Shown: one piece after another, positions 26,159 to 35,424 of the stretch
Layout of the letters: every line of letters starts with the position of its first letter
How positions within the stretch are numbered: the first letter of the stretch is position 1
DNA from: Planotetraspora thailandica
GTDB lineage: Bacteria > Actinomycetota > Actinomycetes > Streptosporangiales > Streptosporangiaceae
Length of the DNA: 64,000 nt
Direction of reading: 5' to 3'
NCBI RefSeq assembly: GCF_016863335.1
Contig: NZ_BOOR01000037.1
Location: forward strand, 100,554-164,553
Translations under genes and position numbers: made by a program
Notes under the pieces: generated by a model
Databases searched by the model: none
What the model saw: the letters and a program-made list of their open reading frames with translations, nothing else
Told to the model about the DNA's origin: nothing

Positions 26159-27082
26159 TCAGCGACGTGACCCGAGGCGCTCCAGCAGGAGTCCCTCCCT
26201 GGTGGACCAGGGGCAGATCTCCACGCTCGTGGCCTCACAGACCTCCATGAGAGCCTCGGCGATCAGCGCTCCGGCGAGGGACTGCTCGGCGCGGTGGCCG
26301 CTGATGCCCGGCAGCTCTCCACGGTTGGCCGGGTCCATGCCGGCGAGCATGGATAGCGACGCCTTCACGCCACTCAGCGACAGACGGCGGCGCGAGCAGG
26401 ACGGGTCGCCCTGAGCAGCGGCGAGGCGGGCGAGCTGAGTGAAGGTCTTCGAGCTCGCGAGGACGTGCCCGCCCGGCTCAGGGGTCGGCAGACCGGGTTG
26501 CCTGCTCAGCTCCCGGCGCAGATGTTGCCTGACCCTGCGCAGCTGGCGCGAGGAGGAGACGGCCCCGCCGGGCAGCCATCTGCGCGTGATCGTCCTTGCG
26601 CCCAGTGGCAGTGAATGCACGGTCTGGGGCTCCCGGGCGTCGCCCGAGGCGATCTCCACGGTGCCGCCCCCGATGTCCAGCACCAGCAGCGGATCGGACG
26701 TGTGCCCCGTCCAATGGCGGGCCGCCACGTAGGCCAGTCGCGCCTCCTCCCAGCCGGGCAGCACCCGCAGCCGCGTGCCCGTGGCCCCCGCGATCCGGGC
26801 GATGACCTCGTCGCGATTGGGCGCGTCCCGGATGACGGAGGTCGCGAAGGCGAAGACGCGGGACTGCGCGGCCGGACTGGCGTCCATCGTCTCGGCCACC
26901 GCCCGCTGCACGCTGCGGATCCCACTCTCGTCCAGTTGCCCGTCCGGAGCGAGCATCCGGTGCAGGCTCAGCCGTACCTTGTGGGACAGCACCGTCTCCA
27001 AGCCGCGGTGATCGCGGGGCCGGCGGACCACGGTCAGCAGGGCACTGTGACAGCCGACGTCGAGAACAGCTGCCTGCCGCAT
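26159..27082 (-). CDS. Ppx/GppA phosphatase family protein
   Basis: 307 residues from the ATG at 27082 (GAGAGGTGG upstream); the longer open frame before it lacks family features. ASKHA-fold motifs are present: VLDVGCHSALLTVV (phosphate 1), FAFATSVIRDAPN, and LVLDIGGGTVEIASG (phosphate 2 region), then LPLGARTITRRWLPGG. Members hydrolyse inorganic polyphosphate or (p)ppGpp 5'-phosphate. The size matches the short actinobacterial Ppx type. It is divergent from the secreted hydrolase at 27456. Confidence 0.87.
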   Translation of the reverse strand: MRQAAVLDVGCHSALLTVVRRPRDHRGLETVLSHKVRLSLHRMLAPDGQLDESGIRSVQRAVAETMDASPAAQSRVFAFATSVIRDAPNRDEVIARIAGATGTRLRVLPGWEEARLAYVAARHWTGHTSDPLLVLDIGGGTVEIASGDAREPQTVHSLPLGARTITRRWLPGGAVSSSRQLRRVRQHLRRELSRQPGLPTPEPGGHVLASSKTFTQLARLAAAQGDPSCSRRRLSLSGVKASLSMLAGMDPANRGELPGISGHRAEQSLAGALIAEALMEVCEATSVEICPWSTREGLLLERLGSRR

Positions 27083-27455
27083 CTTCGTACCACCTCTCCG
27101 CGGGTCCACCCGTGGGGGATGGATCGTCGCTCGGTGGTGCGTCGTCAACCGGAGGCCGGGGAGCCGTTTCGACCAGGTCGTGCGAAAATCCGGGGGACCC
27201 TGCTTCCAGGATAGTCGCTTCGAGGTCAGGTCGATCATCACACCGAGGTCACATCGTGACTTGGAGCGATCGCGCAGGCTCCTGCGAGACGGAATGCCGT
27301 TCGTCGTCCGGCAGCGGCCGTCCGGCGCATGTGGCGCCGATGTTGCCGACGGCCCCCGCCCGCTCACCGCAGCGCCGGACGGCCCAGGTTCTCGCCTGGC
27401 AGATCGTTCCATACCGTGACAGAGATCAACGGCCGTCGCGTTCCTGGAGGACGAA
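27083..27455. other. Divergent promoter region, no gene seen
   Basis: A 373-base gap between ppx/gppA (minus) and the secreted hydrolase (plus). Open frames here have no start signals or family motifs. No strong palindrome was found by eye. Confidence 0.4.
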
Positions 27456-29735
27456 ATGCCACGGCACCGCAGATTCTCCCTCGTCATGGCGACCGCGCTC
27501 GCCGCCGCCCTCTCCACTACCCTTGCGACCGGAACCGCCGCGGTCGCCGAGCCCGCCGGACGTCCAGGGCACGGGCCCCACCCGGGACCTTCGTGCCTCG
27601 GCCCGGACTTCGGCAGGGACGTTCCCGGCCCACCCCCGCCGACGGTGGTGAAGGGCTCGCTGCCGACCGGCAACCCCCGCCCCGGTCCCGACATCCTGTA
27701 CGCCCCGCTCGCCGACGCGCCCCAACTGCAGAACACCCTGCCGTGGAAGGCCGAGCCGATCCTGGTGTCGGGGACGAGCGCGTACCGGCGCGGCGAGTTC
27801 CTCTACCAGGACTTCCTCTACGACGACGCGGGGGCGGGACCGTACACCTATCCGACCGACCCGGCCTACGCCAGGAACGCAGCCGACCTCGTCGAGTTGC
27901 GGATCAAGCCGCTGGCCCGCGGCACCGCCATCCGGCTCACCTACAACACCATGCTCAACCCCGACCTGGTCGGCACGACGATCGCCTTCGGCGACGCGGC
28001 CGGGGTCCGCCCCCTGCCGTACGGGGCCAACGTCAAGGCTCCCGCGACCCTGTTCGTGACGGTCCACGGGTCGACCGCCACGCTGACCGACGCGGCCACC
28101 GGCACCCTGGTCTCCGAGGCGCAGCCGCAGGTGGCCGTCGACACCGTCCGCCGCCAGGTGAGCATCTGCGTACCGTACGCCGCCTTCGACCCCCGCGGGC
28201 AGCGCTCAGTACGGGTCGCCGCGGGCACCGGCCTGTGGGACCAGGCAGCCGACCGGTACCTCCTGCCCGGCACCGAGCCGGCCGACGCCACCCACCCCGG
28301 CGGCGCCGGCACGCTCACCGCCCCGCCTGCGTTCTTCAACGCCGCCTTCCGGTACGACGAGCCGATGAGCGGGTTCCGCACCGGCCGCCAGACCGCAGTC
28401 CTGCGCACCGGCGACCTGAGCCCGTTCTTCGCAAACGTCGACTTCGTCAAACTCGCGACCGGCAGGGACGACAACATGACCGGCCAGCCGGGCGGCGTCC
28501 CCAGGACGGGTTACATGAACCGCATCCTGGCCAGCCATTTCGAGTCGGCGCAGGGCCGCGGAACCGCCACGACCCTGCAGCCGGACCTATGTCCCGCGAC
28601 CGGCTGCCAGGCGCCCAGCTACGCCGGGCGGCTCCAGCCGTACGAGATCTACGTGCCGGAGCGGTCGGCCCCGCGCAACGGATACGGCCTCATGCTCAAC
28701 CCGCACGCGGCCGGCGGCAACCACAACAGCTACTCCGGAGGCCAGCCAAAATGGCAGCAGGAAGTCGGTGAGCGCGACACCCCGTACATCTCCGTGACCC
28801 CCAACGCCCGCGGCACCACCTACTGGTACTACGGACAGGCCGGCGCGGAGGTCTTCGAAGTCTGGGCCGACGTCGCCCACCGCTACAAGCTCGACCCGAG
28901 CCGGACCGTCATCGGCGGCCTTTCGATGGGCGGCTACGCCACCTGGAAACTCGCCGGACAGTTCCCCGACCTGTTCGCCGCCACTCCGATGATCGTTCCC
29001 TGCCCCAGCGCGGGCGTCGGCTACCAGCAGGGCGGGACGGTGCCGGGCGGCCAGGCATCCCTGACCCGCCTGCTCGCCCCCGCCTTCCGCAACGTCCCGC
29101 AGCTGGTGTGGGCCGGCAGCCAGGACCCGGTCTGCTCGTACTGGGCCCAGGTCGAGTACATGGACACGATGGACCAAATGGGCTACCGCTACCAGTTCTA
29201 CTCGTTCCCGGTCGGGCACGCTTTCCCGCTCGGCAACGAGTTCCAGCCCATGGTCGACTGGATGGGCGACCGACGAGTGGTGCGGGACCCCGCCCACGTC
29301 ACGTACGTGCTCAACGGCATGATGAACGAGCCCGCGGTCGGCCTCAACGCCGACCACGCGTACTGGGTATCCAGGCTGAAGCTGCGGAACGGCGGCGTTA
29401 CCCCGCCGACCGGGACGGTCGACGTCTTCTCGCACGGGTTCGGCACGGGCGATCCCGCGCCGGCACCGCTGCACACGGAGTCGGGCCAGCTGCAGGGTGC
29501 CACCCAGCCCATCTCCTACGACATGCGGTCGCGCGACTGGGAGAAGGCCCCCTCCATCCCCGTCAAGAACCGGCTCGACATCACGGCGACGAACATCGGC
29601 GAGGTAACCGTCGACGTCCGGCGCGCCCGGGTACGTTGCGACGCCGTCCTGGACGTGCACAGCGATGGACCGATCGCCGTCACCCTCGACGGCTGCGGCC
29701 CCCGAGGTCGGCACCTGTTCGACGGCACCCGATGA
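27456..29735 (+). CDS. Large secreted alpha/beta hydrolase
   Basis: 759 residues, ATG after CTGGAGG. The signal peptide (about 1-31, ending VAEPA) is followed by a His/Pro/Gly-rich stretch. The N-terminal 300 residues are a beta-rich accessory domain. From about residue 385 a typical esterase/prolyl-oligopeptidase-like fold begins, with nucleophile motif GGLSMGGYATWKLAG, acid in WAGSQDPVCS and His in FPVGHAFPLG. A small beta domain closes the protein. Probable extracellular esterase or peptidase, with unknown substrate. A perfect 12-bp hairpin follows. Confidence 0.83.
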   Translation: MPRHRRFSLVMATALAAALSTTLATGTAAVAEPAGRPGHGPHPGPSCLGPDFGRDVPGPPPPTVVKGSLPTGNPRPGPDILYAPLADAPQLQNTLPWKAEPILVSGTSAYRRGEFLYQDFLYDDAGAGPYTYPTDPAYARNAADLVELRIKPLARGTAIRLTYNTMLNPDLVGTTIAFGDAAGVRPLPYGANVKAPATLFVTVHGSTATLTDAATGTLVSEAQPQVAVDTVRRQVSICVPYAAFDPRGQRSVRVAAGTGLWDQAADRYLLPGTEPADATHPGGAGTLTAPPAFFNAAFRYDEPMSGFRTGRQTAVLRTGDLSPFFANVDFVKLATGRDDNMTGQPGGVPRTGYMNRILASHFESAQGRGTATTLQPDLCPATGCQAPSYAGRLQPYEIYVPERSAPRNGYGLMLNPHAAGGNHNSYSGGQPKWQQEVGERDTPYISVTPNARGTTYWYYGQAGAEVFEVWADVAHRYKLDPSRTVIGGLSMGGYATWKLAGQFPDLFAATPMIVPCPSAGVGYQQGGTVPGGQASLTRLLAPAFRNVPQLVWAGSQDPVCSYWAQVEYMDTMDQMGYRYQFYSFPVGHAFPLGNEFQPMVDWMGDRRVVRDPAHVTYVLNGMMNEPAVGLNADHAYWVSRLKLRNGGVTPPTGTVDVFSHGFGTGDPAPAPLHTESGQLQGATQPISYDMRSRDWEKAPSIPVKNRLDITATNIGEVTVDVRRARVRCDAVLDVHSDGPIAVTLDGCGPRGRHLFDGTR

Positions 29736-29756
29736 GCTCGACGGCCTGAGGCGAAG

Positions 29757-29784
29757 GCGGCCGCCCGGGAAGCCGGGCGGCCGC
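29757..29784. terminator. Bidirectional hairpin terminator
   Basis: GCGGCCGCCCGG and CCGGGCGGCCGC form a perfect 12-bp stem with a GAAG loop. It lies between the convergent secreted hydrolase (ends 29735) and MFS transporter (ends 29855). Confidence 0.8.
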
Positions 29785-29854
29785 GACGGAGCCGGCGGAC
29801 AAGACCGCGGACCTGCGCGGTTGCCGTTATCTCCCGCTAGCTCTGTGGGAATTG

Positions 29855-31105
29855 TCAGTGCGGGGCGACCGCCTCCAGCCGTGCGGGCGTGAGTCCCCCG
29901 GTACGGTCGAGGGCGCGCATTGCTACGGCGCATCCGGCACCGACTGCGGCAAGTGCCCACCATGGCAGTCCCGGCAACGCCATCTGCCGGCCGGCGTCGA
30001 TGGCCGCCCCTGTCAGCAGGTTTCCGGCCGCGATGCCGACTCCGGACAGGGTGTTGTAGAGGCCGTAGTAGGTGCCGATCATGCGGTCTCCGCCGAGAAT
30101 CGCGATGGTCGTCATCTCGAACGGATAGACGATCATCGTAGAGATCGTCAGTAGAGCCGTGGCAAGGAGCACGGCAATGAGCGCGAGGCTCGCTGGGAGC
30201 TTCAGCGGGGCGGTGAGAGCGAGAGGAAGAAATGCGAGTCCCATCAGCCATAGGCCCCGCGTCATCGCCTGGCCGGGTGTCCACCGGGACTTTGCCCACG
30301 CGGTGATGGGAACCTGCCCGGCGATCGCGAGTCCGCCAGAAAGGACGAACAGCAGAGTTACGCCGAGCTCGCTGCCACTCACCCGGCGGACCTCGATCGG
30401 CAACCCCAGGTAGACCTGGAAGTTGAGCACATAGGAGCCGATCATGGCGAGGGAGAACAGCAGGAACGGCCGGTTGGACAGCGCCTGCCGCCAGTCGTGC
30501 CAGATGCTCTCGTCCGCGCCGGTACGACTGCCTCGACGCGAGGGCAATGCGCGCGCCTGCGCGATGGCGAGCAGCGCGAACAGAAACGCCGCCGTGAGGC
30601 AGGTGACCCGGAAGGCGAACCCGGTGAGCAGCAGGCCGACGAGCGGCCCGATGAGGATTCCTAGCTGGTAGAACACGTTGAAGACCGCGAATGCCTCAAC
30701 CTTGCGTTCACCCGCTTCCTGCGCCACATAGGCGCGGACCGCGGGATTGAAGAAGGCGCCGGCCAGGCCGGTGATGGCGGACGCCGCAAGGAGAGCCGGC
30801 ACCGTGTCGACCAGGCCCAGCAATGCGAAGCCGACGGTCCTCAGGACGAGACCAGTAAGGATCATCGGCTTGTAGCCCAGCCGGTCGGCGAGGCTGCCGC
30901 CGATCAGGAACATGCCCTGCTGGCCCAGGTTGCGCACGCCCAGGATCAGCCCGACAAGCCAGGCGGCCAAGCCCAGCTGCCCCGCGAGGTGGCCTGCCAG
31001 ATACGGCATGAGCATGTAGAAGCCGACGTTGATGGAGAGTTGATTAAGGAGCAGCAGTCGGATGGGACGGCTGAACGATCGTGCCTGTGCGACGGTCGTT
31101 TTCAT
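29855..31105 (-). CDS. MFS transporter
   Basis: 416 residues from the ATG at 31105, which overlaps the stop of the PLP-enzyme gene (ATGA); an upstream in-frame start would lie inside that gene. Twelve helices with the motif A loop [14 protein letters not shown] between helices 2 and 3, and [18 protein letters not shown] in the motif C area. It resembles MdtH/YceL-type drug exporters. Because it is coupled to a cysteine-synthase-like enzyme, export of that enzyme's amino-acid-like product is a fair guess. Confidence 0.85.
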   Translation of the reverse strand: MKTTVAQARSFSRPIRLLLLNQLSINVGFYMLMPYLAGHLAGQLGLAAWLVGLILGVRNLGQQGMFLIGGSLADRLGYKPMILTGLVLRTVGFALLGLVDTVPALLAASAITGLAGAFFNPAVRAYVAQEAGERKVEAFAVFNVFYQLGILIGPLVGLLLTGFAFRVTCLTAAFLFALLAIAQARALPSRRGSRTGADESIWHDWRQALSNRPFLLFSLAMIGSYVLNFQVYLGLPIEVRRVSGSELGVTLLFVLSGGLAIAGQVPITAWAKSRWTPGQAMTRGLWLMGLAFLPLALTAPLKLPASLALIAVLLATALLTISTMIVYPFEMTTIAILGGDRMIGTYYGLYNTLSGVGIAAGNLLTGAAIDAGRQMALPGLPWWALAAVGAGCAVAMRALDRTGGLTPARLEAVAPH

Positions 31106-32214
31106 GCGAGCGGATCCACCACCTCCGTGCAGCGGGTCCATCGCGTGACCTCGCGTTCGTCCAGGTGACTGAGCTCGTCCGGGAAGGGATCGGGAATCTT
31201 CTCGAGCAGTCCGTGCTCTGCGCAGTACTCATCGTTGTAGACGGTGTCGAAGTAGCGTTCCGGACGGTCGGGGAAGACGGCGGCGATCCGGACGCTGCTC
31301 GGCTGGGTGACGGCCTGCCAGGAGGCGACGAGCGCGACCGCGCCGACGCTCCATCCTCCGGTGGCGAATCGGGCACTGGACAGCTGGCGGCAGGCCCAGA
31401 CGGCCTCTGCCGGCGCGACCCAGTGAATCTCGTCGATGCTGTCGTAGGCGACGTTGCGTGGGTGGATGCTGCTGCCGAGGCCTCGCATCAGCCTGGGCCG
31501 GGCGGGTTGCCCGAAGATCGTCGAGCCTACGGTATCGACCCCTATCACTCGCAGATCGGGGAACAGACGCCGCAGGACGCGCGATATACCCGCGCTGTGG
31601 CCTCCGGTGCCGACACTGCAGATGAGCATGTCGACGCGGCCGAGTTGGCAGGCCAGTTCCATCGCCAAACTCTGGTACGCGGCTACGTTGTCGGGATTGT
31701 TGTACTGGTCTGGGCGATAACCGCGCGGGTGCTGTTTTAGAAGCTGTTCCGCCCGCTGACGGCGCGCCTCCTGCCACCCGCCGGTGGGATGAGGCTGGTC
31801 CACAACATGAACCCGTGCTCCGTAGGCGGCTAGTAGTCGGCGCATCATCGGCTCCATGCCCGGATCGGTGACCAGCTCGACTGGGTGCTCGTAGACCATT
31901 CCGGCGAGCGCGAGACCCATGCCGAGGGTGCCGCTGGTGGATTCGATGATCGGTGCCCCCGGCACCAACTCGCCGCGTTCCCGTGCGCGGCCCACCATGT
32001 GCAGGGCAGCCCGATCCTTGATTCCACCGGGGTTGTAGCCCTCCAATTTGGCCCAGAACCCCTTCCGTGAGCCGGACCAGATTTCTGGGATCCACAGCAC
32101 TGGAGTGTTTCCGACCAGCATGGCCGGCGATGGGCAGGTTGAGCCGGCCACCCAATGGCCGGGCGTCGGAGTTTTGAGGGCCTGAGGCGCAACACGTAGG
32201 CCGAGCGTTGTCAT
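31102..32214 (-). CDS. PLP-dependent cysteine synthase-family enzyme
   Basis: 370 residues from MTTLGLR (AGGGGAAG upstream). Fold type II features: the PLP Lys in [13 protein letters not shown], the substrate loop [14 protein letters not shown] and the phosphate-binding loop [14 protein letters not shown]. Family members make cysteine, cystathionine, or siderophore/antibiotic amino acids such as 2,3-diaminopropionate. The N-terminal 40 residues ([19 protein letters not shown]) and the usual S-x-x-x-K motif replaced by G-G-I-K-D set it apart from housekeeping CysK/CysM. Context (coupled exporter, no sulfate genes) suggests a specialised product. Confidence 0.85.
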   Translation of the reverse strand: MTTLGLRVAPQALKTPTPGHWVAGSTCPSPAMLVGNTPVLWIPEIWSGSRKGFWAKLEGYNPGGIKDRAALHMVGRARERGELVPGAPIIESTSGTLGMGLALAGMVYEHPVELVTDPGMEPMMRRLLAAYGARVHVVDQPHPTGGWQEARRQRAEQLLKQHPRGYRPDQYNNPDNVAAYQSLAMELACQLGRVDMLICSVGTGGHSAGISRVLRRLFPDLRVIGVDTVGSTIFGQPARPRLMRGLGSSIHPRNVAYDSIDEIHWVAPAEAVWACRQLSSARFATGGWSVGAVALVASWQAVTQPSSVRIAAVFPDRPERYFDTVYNDEYCAEHGLLEKIPDPFPDELSHLDEREVTRWTRCTEVVDPLA

Positions 32215-32345
32215 CGTCTTCCCCTTGAGCGACGTATCAGGACAGATCGCATGGGGCGTGGCCATACCGAAGGCCGAGCACGACAGGATTGATCAGGCTG
32301 AGCGTGCCCATGTGGAAGCTACGGCGATGGCTCACGCCGTTGCGA

Positions 32346-32759
32346 TCACGTCCGTGACGTGCACAGGGTGGTCAGCAGGCGAACGCCTGCCAGGTGGCTG
32401 GGAGGTCGCAGCGGAGCCGCGCACCGGAAGCGGGCTCCAGCCCGGACGGCGCCCGCAGGCAGAAGAAGCCACCCTGCGGACAGGCAGAGCAGTACGAGCT
32501 CGGCCGGCCGGTGCGCCGCGTCTGCGGGAAGAGCTGCGGTACTTGAGCAGTCCAGGTGGTCGTCCGGATGCGGATGACCGGGATGATGGTCATCCGGGAT
32601 GGCGGCTGCGGAGATGCCGCTGGATATGGGTGTGCCGCTGACGTGGTAGCCGCACAGGCAAAGGACGAAGTGCAGCACCATGGTGACGCTGAGCGTTGCA
32701 AGGCACGCTGGGGCGCGCCTCGGTGTTCGTGAGCTTCTCGCGGCGACGTCTGCGATCAC
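32346..32759 (-). CDS. Small putative membrane protein with a His/Asp-rich loop
   Basis: 137 residues from a GTG. Hydrophobic segment one (about 24-44: LSVTMVLHFVLCLCGYHVSG) and segment two (about 86-103: LVLLCLSAGWLLLPAG) flank a loop with DDHHPGHPHPDDHLDCSS, a likely metal-binding patch. No family is recognised. It ends the minus-strand run of metal-related genes, 340 bases downstream of the ZIP gene. The ribosome-binding site is weak, so the start is uncertain. Confidence 0.5.
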   Translation of the reverse strand: MIADVAARSSRTPRRAPACLATLSVTMVLHFVLCLCGYHVSGTPISSGISAAAIPDDHHPGHPHPDDHLDCSSTAALPADAAHRPAELVLLCLSAGWLLLPAGAVRAGARFRCAAPLRPPSHLAGVRLLTTLCTSRT

Positions 32760-33100
32760 ACCCTCGAAGGTATGTCACTGTGAGTACATGCACATCTAAC
32801 TGCGCGTAATAACGCAACGTAGACGGTTCTGTGCGCCATTCCGGCCCATGTCACGCGATGGATCTCACGCGCCTCGCCTGGGAACGCGAGCTCCATGGTC
32901 GCGTCGCGACGAAACCGCATGCGCAGCTCTCCTATGAAACGTGGGAGCCTGGCGGCAGCCGACTCTGATGCAGCATGCAGCGGTCGGTGTCGCGTCGCAG
33001 TGCGATTCGTCGCGCCCGCCCGTACCGAACTACTGGGTTTGACAGCACGCCAAGGCCCTGCGATGGGGCTTCTGGCCCTCGGCATGGAGTTGCGTGTGTG
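32760..33100. other. Intergenic stretch, nothing supported
   Basis: Lies between the small membrane protein and the ZIP gene. Frames are short or lack coding character, and I see no strong hairpin or repeat. Confidence 0.35.
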
Positions 33101-34060
33101 TCATCCCGGCCGCTTTGCGGGCGAGTGGGACGGCGTCGCTTTGGGCCTCGTGAGCGGGTGTGTCGGGCGAGGACTGGGGCTGATCACAAGCTTTGTCGTT
33201 TGACCGCCTGTCGTCGATGTGGCCTCCGCCGGTTCTTCTTCGTGCAAGGTGTGGGCGCCGGCGAGTAGCACGCCGGCGGTCGTGGCCGCAACGGCGGCGA
33301 TGGCGATCTGGCGGGTGGACAGGCGTCCGTTGCGTTGTTTGCCGGCGGCGAGTTTCATGCCGACGATCGCGGTGCGCAGGAGGACACCCATGACCATGCT
33401 CAGCAGGATGGGGACCAGTTGGGGAGGGAGCGGTGCGATGGTGGCGGTGGCGACACCGACCGCAGGGCTGACGCAGGAGACGACGAGCCAGGGCGCGAGG
33501 CGCTGCCGTGCGATGTCCAAGAGAGCGGCCAGGGCGAGTCCTTCGCTGGCGGAGTGGACGGTCAATGCGATGACGACCACGACGGAGGCGGTCAGCGCGA
33601 GGGTGGCGCCTTCGATGGCGCGATGCATGGTCAGGGCGGCCGCGGTCCCCATCCCGCCGAACACGGCTGCGTCAATACCCTGCTTGACCCGCCGGTGAAT
33701 ACCTGGTGCGTGCATGCCGTTGCGAAGTGGCTCGTCCTCGGGACAGGCACAGCCCTTGCGGGTGAAGTAGGTGATGACGAGGAAGCCGAACGCGGCGGCG
33801 AGCGCCGGCTCCCAGAGAGGGACACCGGTCTCTCCAGCTTCGGCGTAGGCGTCGGGGAGTAGGTCGACGAGGGCCGTGACGATCATCATCGCCGAGGCGA
33901 TCGCCAGCCACAGGGTCATCCGTTGGCTGTTGCGTCGTGCAAGCCATGCGCCGGCGAGCGTAGAGGCGCAGACGAGCAGGACCGCTGCCCAGGCTTCTTG
34001 ACGTGCGGGCTGTCCTTCGAGCACTGGCTCCACGGCCTGTGCCCAGGCGGATAGGGGCAT
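33101..34060 (-). CDS. ZIP-family metal transporter
   Basis: 319 residues from the ATG at 34060 (GAGGTG six bases upstream), preferred over a GTG nine bases earlier. About eight transmembrane helices. The core metal-site helix pair is seen as MHRAIEGATLALTASVV and LTVHSASEGLALAALLD (H-S-x-x-E-G, the ZIP helix 5 motif). A cytoplasmic loop carries CACPEDE and HAPGIHRR. The C-terminus has a 40-residue Pro/Ser/Thr tail after AHTLHEEEP. ZIPs move Zn(2+) or Fe(2+) into the cytoplasm. Neighbouring His-rich proteins and SmtB-type sensors favour zinc. Confidence 0.82.
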   Translation of the reverse strand: MPLSAWAQAVEPVLEGQPARQEAWAAVLLVCASTLAGAWLARRNSQRMTLWLAIASAMMIVTALVDLLPDAYAEAGETGVPLWEPALAAAFGFLVITYFTRKGCACPEDEPLRNGMHAPGIHRRVKQGIDAAVFGGMGTAAALTMHRAIEGATLALTASVVVVIALTVHSASEGLALAALLDIARQRLAPWLVVSCVSPAVGVATATIAPLPPQLVPILLSMVMGVLLRTAIVGMKLAAGKQRNGRLSTRQIAIAAVAATTAGVLLAGAHTLHEEEPAEATSTTGGQTTKLVISPSPRPTHPLTRPKATPSHSPAKRPG

Positions 34061-34145
34061 TGAAAGCACCTCGCGTGATCTGTCCGCTATGGATTGACGG
34101 CGGGGATAGACATCTCGTCCGTAGACCGGCAGTCATAGGCCACGG

Positions 34146-34841
34146 TTATGGAGCAAAGTCCCCTGGTGCGTGGCTGTTCACCGGACGGTGGTCGGCGGCG
34201 CCTGCCGTGTGGCTGCCGAACACCGGTTGTGGCGAGTCATGGCCATGGAGCTGGTCGAGCAATGTGCGCATGCGGCCGATCTGGCCGTCCAGTGTCTGCT
34301 TCATATGCGTGTCGAAGTCGGCGATGAAGGCGTGCAGTGTCTGAATGCGACGTCCAAGCGCTTCCCGGTGATGGGTGCCGTGGGCGGCGGCTCGGCGAAC
34401 GGCTGCTGTTTTGCCGAGCGCGTCGTTTTCGATCTGCTCGGCTCGGTCGCGGGCCTGGGTCAGGATGGCCTCGGCCTCCTGCTGCGCCTTGGCGACGGTT
34501 CGTTCGGCGGCTTCGTGTGCGATTTCGAGGATGCGCGTGGCGTTGTCCCCCAGCGGCGATCGTGCCTGCTGTACTTCGTGAGCGATTTGGCGAGAACGGG
34601 CGCGGAGTTCATCGTTCTCTCGCAAGATCGTGGTCAGGGTGGTCTCCACGAGGCCCAGGAAGGTGTCGACTTCCGACAGGTCGTAGCCTTCGCGCAGCCG
34701 TACCACGGTGAAGACCTGATTCCGTACGGCCACCGGATCTAGCAGCCCCTCTGGTCCTTTCGGGTCGAGGACCCGTGAGGTCGAGATGCTCGCCGGCGTT
34801 TCTGTGGTGTGACCGTGTCCATGTCCATGGCCGTCGCTCAT
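34146..34841 (-). CDS. DivIVA-domain coiled-coil protein with His-rich N-terminus
   Basis: 231 residues. It opens with MSDGHGHGHGHTT, a metal-chelating run. The DivIVA domain is at about 38-68 (VRNQVFTVVRLREGYDLSEV followed by DTFL). A long coiled coil then covers about 68-200 (Ala/Glu/Gln/Arg heptads: AHEAAERTVAKAQQEAEAIL). A His-containing tail follows (HGHDSPQPVFGSH). DivIVA/Wag31 proteins mark curved membrane and recruit wall-growth machinery in actinobacteria. A His-tagged version next to a ZIP gene and a His-rich peptide suggests metal-responsive or metal-storing assembly, which is inference. Confidence 0.85.
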   Translation of the reverse strand: MSDGHGHGHGHTTETPASISTSRVLDPKGPEGLLDPVAVRNQVFTVVRLREGYDLSEVDTFLGLVETTLTTILRENDELRARSRQIAHEVQQARSPLGDNATRILEIAHEAAERTVAKAQQEAEAILTQARDRAEQIENDALGKTAAVRRAAAHGTHHREALGRRIQTLHAFIADFDTHMKQTLDGQIGRMRTLLDQLHGHDSPQPVFGSHTAGAADHRPVNSHAPGDFAP

Positions 34842-35015
34842 GACGAGTTCACCAAGCCTTTCGACGGGTTAGAGCGTGGCGCTTCTATCGAGCGGATCGT
34901 CGGGGCCCCGCTTCCGAGATGCGCGAACTCGGAAGCGGGCCTCGTAGTGAAGGCGGGTCGTGGTTTCAGGCAGAACTAGTGCGAGTTGCCACCTGGCGGC
35001 CCAGGGCTGTACGGG

Positions 35016-35171
35016 TTAGCCCTCGGTCGGGGCCGTGTGACAGTGCCCGTGCTCGTCGTAGTGGTCGTGGTCGTGGTCGTGGTCTTCCTGGCTGTCCGTT
35101 GGAGCGCTGCTGGTGCAGGACGTGTCCGTACACGACGAATGTGCGTGCAGGACGGGCTCTTCTGAGTTCAT
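35016..35171 (-). CDS. 51-residue His/Cys-rich peptide (putative metal-binding protein)
   Basis: Starts at MNSEEPVLHAHSSC (GGAG upstream). It holds nine His and three Cys, including Cys14, Cys19 and the dense run HDHDHDHYDEHGHCH at 31-45, plus many acidic residues. It has no signal peptide or membrane helix, so it is probably cytoplasmic. The run resembles zinc-buffering metallochaperone or CDF/ZIP loop sequences. It sits between the His-rich DivIVA gene and the SH3 gene, all on one strand. No family is recognised. Confidence 0.65.
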   Translation of the reverse strand: MNSEEPVLHAHSSCTDTSCTSSAPTDSQEDHDHDHDHYDEHGHCHTAPTEG

Positions 35172-35424
35172 CGAAAGCTCCACTTCGCTATGGACCCTGT
35201 TGCGTGGCATGTTTGATTGCCAGGCGATATGTGGTGTCGCGCGATTTGAGGTGGATCAGCCGTCGCGGCTCTATGGGCCGTGTTGATGGTGTGATGGCGG
35301 AGAATCAGTGGGGCTGTGGGAGCGGCGCCACTTGTATCGCCGTGAGAGCGATGTCGGACCCGCGGATGACGCGGAAGAAGGTCGGTGCGCAGAGCCGAGG
35401 GGTGAACGCGAAAGGGAGTCGCTG

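Noticed and set aside
27426..28067. 213-residue minus frame opposite the secreted hydrolase
   Set aside because: Antisense shadow of a gene with signal peptide and catalytic triad.
34375..34581. Plus-strand small ORFs inside the DivIVA gene
   Set aside because: No ribosome-binding sites and antisense to a strongly periodic coiled coil.
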